From CAIKZZ01 sp037443765 (GTDB lineage: Bacteria; Pseudomonadota; Gammaproteobacteria; Steroidobacterales; Steroidobacteraceae), in assembly GCA_037443765.1 (NCBI GenBank), contig JBBINS010000019.1, positions 1 through 31,164 on the forward strand: a stretch of 31,164 nucleotides of DNA. The letters run 5' to 3'. The notes under the pieces are model-generated. The model had not been told where the DNA came from. It ran no database searches and saw nothing but the letters and a program-made list of their open reading frames with translations. Within the stretch, counting starts at the first letter, position 1; each line of letters starts with the position of its first letter. Position numbers and translations under genes: made by a program. Below, piece after piece: positions 1 to 6,375 of the stretch.

Positions 1-605
1 GAGAAGGGACACGCAATCATATCAGTATGCTGCATTACTTATGTCGGTGTGTTTAGTCGGCTGCTGCTGCGCGATCGTCTCGGTGTACGGCGGCTTCGCG
101 ACGGTACGGGCGTGTCGTGCCGACCTGCTCGGGACGACGATGAACGGCCTAATCCGTGGCCGCCCGCGGCCGACCGGGTCCATGACCGTGTCCTCGGCCC
201 GGTACGCGCCGCTCACCTTCGCGAGTGCCCGCTGGAGCGCGGAGTCGCATTGACTCCGGCGTGAAACGTCACGATGCACATCCTCGCCGGACGTTGGTTG
301 TCGGGCCCCCTGCGCCAGGGCGGTCGGGCCGCTGGCGGGCCGCAAAGACGGCGGTGCGGCTCGGGCGGAGTAGAAGCCCGCCGCCGATACGGACCGACAC
401 GGCATCACGCACGTGGCAAGTCCGTCGAGCGAGGCACTGCAGTCTCGCACCGTCCCGCCCGCGTGGCGCGCGATCTGGAATCCGCTCGGCCCGGGCGTCC
501 GGGCGACGCCGCGCAAGGCGGTGGTGCTCTTTCGCTGATCCTCGTCGCGGGGCCCGCCGATCCGGCGGGCCCCGCGTGGGCCCGATTCAAACTATGCCGC
601 GCGCC
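1..605. other. No supportable gene
   Basis: Open frames exist on both strands here, but all are Arg/Ala/Pro-rich translations of GC-rich DNA with no recognisable motif, no convincing ribosome-binding site and mutual overlap, so I call none. The first 60 bases are more AT-rich than the rest. On the minus strand they contain TGATATGAT (16-24), an extended -10-like element that could serve a gene to the left of the window. There is no good -35, so this is only a weak suggestion. The only strong structure is the GC hairpin at 547-575, listed separately. Confidence 0.5.
547..575 (-). terminator. Strong GC hairpin downstream of the Spy-like gene
   Basis: A perfect 13-bp inverted repeat (547-559 with 563-575) has a 3-base loop and begins about 30 bases past the stop codon of the leftward gene ending at 606. 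The position fits a transcription terminator or 3'-end stabiliser. No T-run follows on the minus strand, so it is not a canonical intrinsic terminator. Confidence 0.5.
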
Positions 606-1181
606 TCAATGCGGCATCGGCGCATGGTCGTCGTGGTGTGCTCCGCCATGCTCCCCGTCCGGCCCGTCGTGACCGAACTGCATGAGCCTCTGGCGCTGTT
701 CCGGCGTGAGGACGTCAAAGATCTGGCGGTGCGTGCGCGCGTGCAGTAGCGCCTCGTCGGCGACCGCCTTGCCGAGCGCGTCGGTCAACGACTTGGCCTT
801 CGCATCGTCGAAGCTCGCCGCGGTCGCGAGCTCATGCAGCGCGCCGTGGGCCTTGTGGATGGCCTTGCCGAACTCGCGCGCCTGCGGCGCCTGTGCGTGC
901 AGGATCGTGAAGAGCTTGTCCTGCTGCGCGTCGCTCAGCTGCAAGTGTCGAAGCATCGGCGGCAGCGGCCCGCCTTCGGCGAACATCCCGATGCCTTGGT
1001 GCATGCCAACTTCGCGGCCATGCTCCATCATGCAGCCGCCCATTTCGTGCCCGTGTCCATGGCCGTCCATGGCGTGCTCCGGCGGCATGCCGGGTCCCGG
1101 GTCTGCCAGCGCGCCGAGCGGGGCGGCAAGGGCGAGGCCGGCGACCAGGATCAGAGGCTTTAGACTTCTCAGCGTGTTCAT
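606..1181 (-). CDS. Spy/CpxP-like periplasmic LTxxQ protein, His-rich
   Basis: The 191-residue product has a clear signal peptide (residues 1-26, ending LGALA) and a mature helical part with two LTxxQ-type motifs: LSDAQQDKL near residue 83 and LTPEQRQRL near residue 159. This is the signature of the Spy/CpxP family of periplasmic chaperone or stress-sensing proteins. The mature N-terminus (HAMDGHGHGHEMGG) and the C-terminus (HGGAHHDDHAPMPH) are rich in His and Met, which suggests metal binding as in CnrX/ZraP-type relatives; that is inference. The start is the ATG before NTLRSLKPL because it gives the signal peptide directly; its ribosome-binding site is weak (GGGA). A strong hairpin follows the gene. 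The upstream gap carries a CpxR-like direct repeat, described separately. Confidence 0.85.
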   Translation of the reverse strand: MNTLRSLKPLILVAGLALAAPLGALADPGPGMPPEHAMDGHGHGHEMGGCMMEHGREVGMHQGIGMFAEGGPLPPMLRHLQLSDAQQDKLFTILHAQAPQAREFGKAIHKAHGALHELATAASFDDAKAKSLTDALGKAVADEALLHARTHRQIFDVLTPEQRQRLMQFGHDGPDGEHGGAHHDDHAPMPH

Positions 1182-1234
1182 GCGTGTGGTCCCGTGAGTG
1201 AGAGCGCGCCACCGTGGGTCGCGCTGTGGGACGA

Positions 1235-1288
1235 ATTATCCGGCGCCGGACTGCGGTTCGCCGTCACGGATCTGCAAATAAGTGCAAA
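1235..1288 (-). promoter_or_regulatory. CpxR-like direct repeat and -10 element upstream of the Spy-like gene
   Basis: The plus strand reads GCAAA-TAAGT-GCAAA at 1274-1288: two identical pentamers ten bases apart, part of a longer TGCAAAT repeat at 1273-1279 and 1283-1289. The known CpxR box is GTAAA-N5-GTAAA, so spacing and four of five bases per half agree. Nearer the gene on its own strand is GATAAT (1240-1235), a plausible -10. No good -35 sits at the right distance, which fits an activator-dependent promoter. With a start near 1228 the repeat would be centred near -53. The assignment is by similarity only. Confidence 0.45.
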
Positions 1289-1375
1289 TTCCGGCCCTGC
1301 GGGCCACGTGACGGTGCTCGAACCGACCACTTCCGCAACCGGGCTTCGCTTTGCACCGCAACGCGGCCCGTACGC

Positions 1376-2170
1376 CTACCGCACGCTGTAGCCGCGGCCC
1401 TCGAGGCAGGCGGCGAGCGCCTTGGCGTAGGCCTCTCCGGCCTTTGGCGTCGCCTTGCCGGCCGCGACGTCGGGATCGACGCCGCCCCGCGCCGCGGCAG
1501 TCGTCTCGCACTCGGCCCGGTCCTTCGCCTGCTGCGCCGCGCTCTGGCCCCGCTTCGGGTAGGCGAAGACATGGGCCGGGCCCGCCGATGCGGCTGCCGG
1601 CGTCGGCGCACCCGGGGCCTGCGCGAAGGTCTCGAACCGGAGGCTGATGTCGGAGCCGGACTCCTGATGCGGGACGCAGGTCGTGGAGTCGTCGACGTTG
1701 CGGATGGTGAACATCTTCTTGAGGACGCTGTCGCGGAACTGTTCGACGAGCTCGCAATCGCCGGACAGCAACTCGATCGGGTGGCGATTGCTCAGCGCCA
1801 CGGGGCGCCACTGGCCGACGCCCGGCTCGCCGCCCTTTGCGCCCGTTGCGGAGGGCGCGAGCGTATAGAAGACGAGCGTCGCGCGGGCGAAGCGGTCCGG
1901 GCGTCCGAACGGGCTCGCGCATGCGCCGGGGCTTGCTTTCGCGTCGGCGCGGGCGCCGGAGAGCAGCAGCAGGCGCTGCAGCTGGTCGGCAAGGCCGTCG
2001 CAGGAGTATGTGGAGGTGAATCCCATGAATTCGAAGGAGTATTCGTGCTTCTGCCAGATGCCGGGCTCGGTGTTCGCAGCCGGCTCGTCGGCGGCCGAGG
2101 CGCCGGGGACAGCAATGGCGGCGCATAGGCCGCCCACGCAGGCGATCAGGAGCTTCAAGCTGGCACGCAT
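1376..2170 (-). CDS. Exported protein of unknown function with C-terminal YPK...CLEGR module
   Basis: The 264-residue product starts at an ATG preceded by GGAGA at good spacing and has a signal peptide ending near GASAADEP (residues 1-27). I do not recognise the main domain (about 28-195). It contains four or more Cys, two of them at CDGLADQL and GDCELVEQF, and may be disulfide-bonded in the periplasm. The last 65 residues contain FAYPKRGQSAAQQAKDRAEC, a linker, and ACLEGRGYSVR at the very end. The same module ends the protein encoded at 3051-3794, and it resembles the C-terminal repeat of DUF6515-type proteins. The gene lies in a leftward block of exported proteins, 116 bases downstream of the lipoprotein gene. 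Function unknown; envelope-associated by inference. Confidence 0.75.
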   Translation of the reverse strand: MRASLKLLIACVGGLCAAIAVPGASAADEPAANTEPGIWQKHEYSFEFMGFTSTYSCDGLADQLQRLLLLSGARADAKASPGACASPFGRPDRFARATLVFYTLAPSATGAKGGEPGVGQWRPVALSNRHPIELLSGDCELVEQFRDSVLKKMFTIRNVDDSTTCVPHQESGSDISLRFETFAQAPGAPTPAAASAGPAHVFAYPKRGQSAAQQAKDRAECETTAAARGGVDPDVAAGKATPKAGEAYAKALAACLEGRGYSVR

Positions 2171-2268
2171 GACGAATCTCCGAAGCAGGCATCCGGCGGC
2201 GCCGGCGCAGCCTGAAGAATAACGGACCGGGGGGCCGGACGGTTGACCGCGGGTCGTCGCGGCCTACC

Positions 2269-2285
2269 CGGCGGGGTGCCCGCCG
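2269..2285 (-). terminator. Small GC hairpin after the lipoprotein gene
   Basis: A 7-bp perfect stem (CGGCGGG with CCCGCCG, 3-base loop) begins right after the stop codon at 2287-2289 of the leftward gene. No T-tract follows, so termination function is uncertain. Confidence 0.3.
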
Positions 2286-2286
2286 A

Positions 2287-3054
2287 TCAGGGGTTCTGAT
2301 CGTCCGCGCAGGCGTAGTAGTTGACGCAGACTGGCGATCCGCCGCGGTCGGTTTCACAGCGTTCCCTGGCGGTGTGGCAGGCGGCGCCATCCCCGCCTGG
2401 ACGGCCGAGCGCCGTCAGCGCGCCGCTTCGGAGACCGATCCACGCGCTGGCGTCGATCGTCTGCAGCAGCACAAAGTCACCGTCGCGCACGAGCGCGTCG
2501 CAAGTGGTCGGTCGATTCGGACTCGGCGTGTCGGCCTTCAGGAGGTGAAACGCCGTCAACCCCGCCGCCGCACTCGCGCCGGCGCCGGCGCCGGCCGACG
2601 CGGTGCCGAGGCGCACGATGCTGCCATCGCGGACTGGCACGAGCGGTGCAGTTCGTCCGTCCACGGCCGCGATCGTGAGGACCGGGCCGTCGCCGCCACG
2701 CGGCGTCCCGCGCAGGATGATCGGGGTACTCACGTGGATTCCTCGATCGCCGGGCTCGCGGTCGGCGAGCGTGATGGTGAGCGGTTCGCCGACTCGGTTG
2801 GCCAGCAGTGCGCCGCTCTCGGCCTTGCGTGCCTCCGCAAGGTCCAGCGTGCACGCCGCCGATCCCGCGATTTGCGGCGGCGGCAGGGACGGCTTCGGCA
2901 GGACCCAGGCGCAGCCGTGAAGGATGAACGCGAGGGCGAGGGCGGCGATGCGCCGGCGGGACAACGGTGCTCCCCGAGTCTCGGCGGCGCGCAACGCCGG
3001 GTTTGGAACCCGTCGGAGGGCGCGTACCGACCGGTCATCCGGGCAAGGTGTCAT
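2287..3054 (-). CDS. Putative lipoprotein of unknown function
   Basis: The ATG at 3054 overlaps the stop of the upstream DUF6515-like gene as ATGA (3051-3054), suggesting translational coupling, and gives 255 residues. An in-frame TTG at 2964 would remove a 30-residue arginine-rich leader and place a compact lipoprotein signal (SRRRIAALALAFILHGC) at the N-terminus; the Cys after LHG is the likely lipidation site. The mature part has no family I recognise. It is mostly predicted beta structure, with a run of Gly/Ala (TASAGAGAGASAAAG) in the middle and several Cys in the last 40 residues (ACHTARERC, SPVCVNYYAC), probably disulfide-bonded. The context is a cluster of exported proteins, so an envelope role is inferred. 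Start choice is the main uncertainty. Confidence 0.65.
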   Translation of the reverse strand: MTPCPDDRSVRALRRVPNPALRAAETRGAPLSRRRIAALALAFILHGCAWVLPKPSLPPPQIAGSAACTLDLAEARKAESGALLANRVGEPLTITLADREPGDRGIHVSTPIILRGTPRGGDGPVLTIAAVDGRTAPLVPVRDGSIVRLGTASAGAGAGASAAAGLTAFHLLKADTPSPNRPTTCDALVRDGDFVLLQTIDASAWIGLRSGALTALGRPGGDGAACHTARERCETDRGGSPVCVNYYACADDQNP

Positions 3055-3794
3055 CGGACGCTGTAATTCCGGCCCTCGAGACAGGCGGCCTCGGCGCGCA
3101 GAAGATCCTGATGCTTCGCCGCAGCAGCCTGCTGATCGTCGCCGCTCGGAGCCTGGGCGTCGGGCCGGGCCTGCGCCTGGCCTTCGGCCCACGAGCGACA
3201 GTCGCTACGATCGCGCGCTTGCTGCTCGGCGGACTGATTCGCCTTCGGGTACGCGAACAGTTCCGAGCTTAGCGGGCGAGACGCCGCAGGGGCCGCCGAC
3301 CCCGAGTTCAATCCGGCCGGCGGTTCGACGGTCCGATACTCACCGACCTGGTCGTCCCAAGTGTAGTACGCGTCATCCGCATAGTAGTACGGCACGCCAT
3401 TCCACCAGTAAGTGTCGTAATACCAAGGGAGAAACGGCACGTAGAAGCCCAGGCCGAAGCCTCCCCAGCCTCCCCATCCTCCCCAGCCGCCGCGCCAACC
3501 GCCGCGCCAGCCGCCGTAACCGCCACCGTAATAGCCGCGGCCGCCGTAGCGGCCGCCGTAGTAACCGCGGCCGCCGTACGCGCCGCCCCGGTAGTAGCCG
3601 CCGCGGGACGACGCAAACCCGTGCCCCGCCCCTCCGTAACCGCCATGACCCCCACCGCCACCTCCGCCGTGACCGCCGCCGCCACCGTGGCCGCCGCCTC
3701 CGGGTCCGGCGAGCGCGGGACCGGCGGCGCACAGCATCGCCACGGCGAGAACCGTGATGAGCATCCGCGCGCGGGTCAGTGGTATCGCAGTCAT
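3051..3794 (-). CDS. DUF6515-like Gly/Tyr-rich secreted protein
   Basis: The 247-residue product starts at an ATG with a strong GGAGGA ribosome-binding site seven bases upstream (3802-3807). Further upstream in-frame starts only add an arginine-rich leader. A signal peptide (about residues 1-28, ending GPALA) is followed by a Gly/His then Gly/Tyr/Arg/Trp-rich stretch of about 90 residues, then GVPYYYADDAYYTWDDQVGEYRTV, which resembles the aromatic core of DUF6515 proteins. The C-terminus has FAYPKANQSAEQQARDRSDC and ends ACLEGRNYSVR, nearly the same module as in the protein encoded at 1376-2170. The glycine-rich part is probably disordered and surface-exposed. The function of the family is not known to me. 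Its stop codon overlaps the start of the next gene. Confidence 0.75.
   Translation of the reverse strand: MTAIPLTRARMLITVLAVAMLCAAGPALAGPGGGGHGGGGGHGGGGGGGHGGYGGAGHGFASSRGGYYRGGAYGGRGYYGGRYGGRGYYGGGYGGWRGGWRGGWGGWGGWGGFGLGFYVPFLPWYYDTYWWNGVPYYYADDAYYTWDDQVGEYRTVEPPAGLNSGSAAPAASRPLSSELFAYPKANQSAEQQARDRSDCRSWAEGQAQARPDAQAPSGDDQQAAAAKHQDLLRAEAACLEGRNYSVR
3440..3710 (-). repeat. Low-complexity Gly/Tyr/Trp codon repeats
   Basis: Within the DUF6515-like gene the DNA is an imperfect array of GGN/TAY/CGN/TGG codons encoding YGGRGYYGG twice and then WRGG/WGG units. Near-identical short units make this stretch prone to slippage or unequal recombination, so its length may differ between strains. Confidence 0.6.
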
Positions 3795-4488
3795 GGCGGC
3801 ATCCTCCAATTCACGGCCGTGGCGCAAAGACAGGCGCGTTGCTCGCGCAACGCTTGGCCGGGCGACCCGCCCCGCCGCTGCGCTTCGAGGAAGCGCTGCC
3901 GGCAGACGAGCGATCACACGCCACGGCGCCTACCTCCATCCCTAAGCCCGCGTGAGCGCGCGGGCGTTGCAGTCGTTCTGTACAACCATTGGACCCTCAC
4001 CGCTGGCCGCAAGTTCAGCGGGCCACGCCAAGACGCGTGCCGCACGCCGCTCGGCGCGCCGGCAACGACGCTGGCGCCGGGGCCGCCACCCGCGTCGCGT
4101 CGCGTCAAGGCACACGCAGCATAAGCGAAGGTTGCCCCGTCTCGGCTTCTGTATCGGAGTGTGTCGATCCGCACCAACAGGAATGAAGTGCCGCGCGATG
4201 CGGTGAACTTCGCCGGCGGTCCGGCGCTCCAATACTTCATCGCAGTGCTGTCGAACTGGCACGGCAGTAGGAGAGCGTGGCGCGCATGTGTCCAGGACTC
4301 GCCAACCACCCGTCGCGAATCAAGCGCGCCCACAGCTCCGCCGGGGTCGCGCCCTTTGAGGGCGGAGCGCGCGGACGACGGTGCCCGGCAGAACTCCTGC
4401 CAACGGGCCGTCGCGCTACGGTAACTCGCGGACGGGCCCGGCCACGACGGTCCCGTCGGCGTGAACCCGTGGCGCGGCGGGCTTGCTC
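3795..4488. other. 694-base gap with no supportable gene
   Basis: Several overlapping open frames of 100-170 codons lie here on both strands, but none has a recognisable motif, a good ribosome-binding site or natural composition. The rightmost 12 bases before the DUF6515-like start hold its ribosome-binding site. Two small hairpins are visible: GCGTTGC-TCGC-GCAACGC at 3836-3853 (in the leader of the leftward gene) and GCCCGCG-N6-CGCGGGC at 3946-3965. I could not identify a clear promoter for either flanking gene. The segment around 4110-4290 is somewhat less GC-rich than its surroundings. Confidence 0.45.
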
Positions 4489-4956
4489 ATGAACTGCGTC
4501 ATCGACGTGCGCGGTGCGCCGCGCGTCCGGGACACAGAGCGACCGCCGCTGCGCTTCCGGCCCGCGCCCGCCGAGGGTGTGCTCGACGACATCGCGGCTG
4601 CGGGCTGGGTGCAGGCGTTCGACGCCGCATGGCTCGGGCAGGACTGGCGGCGCCTCGAGGGCTATCTCGCGCCCGACGTCGAGTTCGTGCCGCAAGGCGC
4701 GGGCGAGGTGATCGCCGGCCGTGCGGTCGTGCTCGCGCACCTACGTCGCTGTCTCGACGGTGTCGCCGTGCATGAGTACAGTGCGACCGACCTGCGCGGC
4801 CGCGTGTCGTGCTCGCTCAGCATCGTGACGTACCGCTGGCAGCTGGACCGGACGGTGAACGGCGTGCGGTCGGTCAGCGACGGGCGCGATATGCTCGCGT
4901 TGCGCGCCGTGCGCGACGACTGGCAGCTCGGCTGGCGGATCCAGCTGTCGCCGTGA
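4489..4956 (+). CDS. NTF2-like (SnoaL/DUF4440-type) protein
   Basis: The 155-residue product has the alpha+beta pattern of SnoaL/DUF4440 proteins from about residue 40: a helix with DAAWLGQDWRRL, then EGYLAPDVEFVPQ, a GRAVVLAHLRRCLDG helix, and long beta strands ending DDWQLGWRIQLSP. These small cone-shaped folds act as isomerases, hydrolases or binding proteins; no catalytic residue decides which here. I take the ATG at 4489 (MNCVIDVRG); a TTG two codons upstream is also possible and the ribosome-binding site is weak. No signal peptide, so cytoplasmic. It stands alone, 99 bases ahead of the BON lipoprotein gene. Confidence 0.7.
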   Translation: MNCVIDVRGAPRVRDTERPPLRFRPAPAEGVLDDIAAAGWVQAFDAAWLGQDWRRLEGYLAPDVEFVPQGAGEVIAGRAVVLAHLRRCLDGVAVHEYSATDLRGRVSCSLSIVTYRWQLDRTVNGVRSVSDGRDMLALRAVRDDWQLGWRIQLSP

Positions 4957-5055
4957 GCACGGCGTACGGGCGAATCATCCGTCGGCGGCGGGACCTCACG
5001 TCGTCACTTGGCGCGGGTGGCCGGTCGAGGGCATCGACGATCTGGGAGACCTAGC

Positions 5056-5391
5056 ATGAGAAGCGGATCGGCGTATTCCCCGTTGCGTGTCGTCCTCGTT
5101 GCCTCCCTGGCGCTGGCCGGTTGCGCCGCTGGCATCCCACGGACTGCGGCGCAGCGTGCCGCGGACGAGGACGTTGCCGCGCGGGTCGACCGGGCGCTGC
5201 TCGGGGACCCGGACATCTATGCCCGGCACATCGATGTCGACGTGACGCGCGGCGTCGTGCGCCTGTCGGGTTTCGTGTGGACGAGTGACGATCTCTACGA
5301 GGCCCAGCGGGTCGCCGCGAACGTCCCGGGAGTCACGAAGGTCGTCGATCAGCTCGAGCTGATGGTGGGCGGGCGCGCCGGCGCGCGCTGA
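5056..5391 (+). CDS. BON-domain lipoprotein (OsmY/DolP-like)
   Basis: The 111-residue product starts at an ATG preceded by GGGAGA about seven bases upstream. It has a lipoprotein signal whose lipobox is LAGC (Cys23), after which one BON domain fills the rest of the protein: DEDVAARVDRALLGDP helix, IDVDVTRGVVRLSGFV strands with the conserved Gly, then the EAQRVAANVPGVTKVVDQL helix-strand. BON proteins bind phospholipid surfaces and help keep the outer membrane intact under osmotic stress. With a single BON domain and a lipid anchor this is closer in plan to small OsmY/DolP-type proteins than to two-domain OsmY. It converges with the methyltransferase gene, leaving a 30-base gap. Confidence 0.85.
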   Translation: MRSGSAYSPLRVVLVASLALAGCAAGIPRTAAQRAADEDVAARVDRALLGDPDIYARHIDVDVTRGVVRLSGFVWTSDDLYEAQRVAANVPGVTKVVDQLELMVGGRAGAR

Positions 5392-5421
5392 CGGTGTCGG
5401 GGGCGCCGTGCCGATGCGCGT

Positions 5422-6282
5422 TCAGCCACCGCCGCGGCGTGCGGTCACGATCCAGGCCGACGACGGCATCCGGACGCCGCGCGGCGTCACGTGGTGTGCG
5501 AGCACCGCCCGCACCGGCTCGGTGAGCACGTCCTTGTACGACGGGTTGTCGCGCAATGCCGCGCCCAGCGGCCCGACGCGCAGCGTCAGCTCGAGCGCCG
5601 CCTCGAGGTCGCCGCCACCGATGCCTGCGTCGAATGCACGGATTCCAATGTCGCCGAACCCCGCGGCGTCGAGAATCGAGCGCACGCGACGGTCGTCGGC
5701 GAACGCGAACGGTCCCGGTGCGGTCGGATCCGGCGGTGGCAGCGGCGGCAGGAAGGGGCGCGCGGCCTCGAGCGGGTCGCGCATCCATGGGTTGAGGCCG
5801 AGCGCGCGCCAGCACACGAAGCTCAGGCGCCCTTCCGGCCGCAGGCTGCCGAGCAGGTTGGCGAAAGCGGCGACCGGGTCGCCGAAGAACATCACGCCAA
5901 AGCGGGAGTAGGCGACGTCGTAGCCGCCGCGCCCGAGGTCGGCCACCTGGGCGTCGGCCTCGCGGAATTCGATGCGACCACTGTCCGGCGGCAGCGATCG
6001 GGCCCGCGCGATCTCGAGCATCGGCACGGAGATGTCGACGCCGGTGACCGTACCGCGAGGGCCGACACGGGTGGCGATGTCGCACGTCGTGTGGCCGCAG
6101 CCGCAGCCGATGTCGAGCGCGCGCTCGCCCGGCGCGGGCGCGAGCGCCTCGAGCGCCTCGGCCCCGTGCGGCGCGATCTGGCAGTCGAGCCGGTCGTGAT
6201 ACCGGGCCCAGGTCGCACCGGCGGCGGCGTTCCAGTATTCCTTCTGCGCGGCGTTCGGCGACGCCGCTCGATCCTCTGCCAT
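5422..6282 (-). CDS. Class I SAM-dependent methyltransferase
   Basis: The product (286 residues from the preferred start) has the Rossmann-type methyltransferase core: motif I ALDIGCGCG, an acidic residue after strand 2 in TVTGVDIS, a motif near EFREADAQVADL, and YDVAYSRFGVMFF as motif IV. The C-terminal third is a variable substrate-binding region. The YWNAAAGATWARYHDRLD leader is common in bacterial UbiE/Methyltransf_11-like enzymes whose substrates are unknown. The first ATG (6288) abuts GGAGGG, so the second ATG at 6282 with seven-base spacing is preferred. It lies 93 bases downstream of the class V aminotransferase-like gene on the same strand and may be co-transcribed. Substrate not inferable. 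Confidence 0.85.
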   Translation of the reverse strand: MAEDRAASPNAAQKEYWNAAAGATWARYHDRLDCQIAPHGAEALEALAPAPGERALDIGCGCGHTTCDIATRVGPRGTVTGVDISVPMLEIARARSLPPDSGRIEFREADAQVADLGRGGYDVAYSRFGVMFFGDPVAAFANLLGSLRPEGRLSFVCWRALGLNPWMRDPLEAARPFLPPLPPPDPTAPGPFAFADDRRVRSILDAAGFGDIGIRAFDAGIGGGDLEAALELTLRVGPLGAALRDNPSYKDVLTEPVRAVLAHHVTPRGVRMPSSAWIVTARRGGG

Positions 6283-6375
6283 CGACATCCCTCCAGCGGC
6301 GAACCCGTTGCGCTGCGGCCAGCCGCCTGCCGCGGCGCGCGCGGTTCGAATGCTCCCGCGTAGCCCGCTCCGGCC

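Noticed and set aside
22..516. A 164-codon leftward open frame at the window start
   Set aside because: No recognisable motif, no good ribosome-binding site and overlapping frames on the other strand; composition looks like translated non-coding DNA.
1220..4990. Similar sequences CGAATTATCCGGCG (about 1233) and CGAATCATCCGTCG (about 4971) as a possible shared operator
   Set aside because: About a dozen matching bases at only two sites, with different placement relative to genes; chance similarity cannot be excluded.
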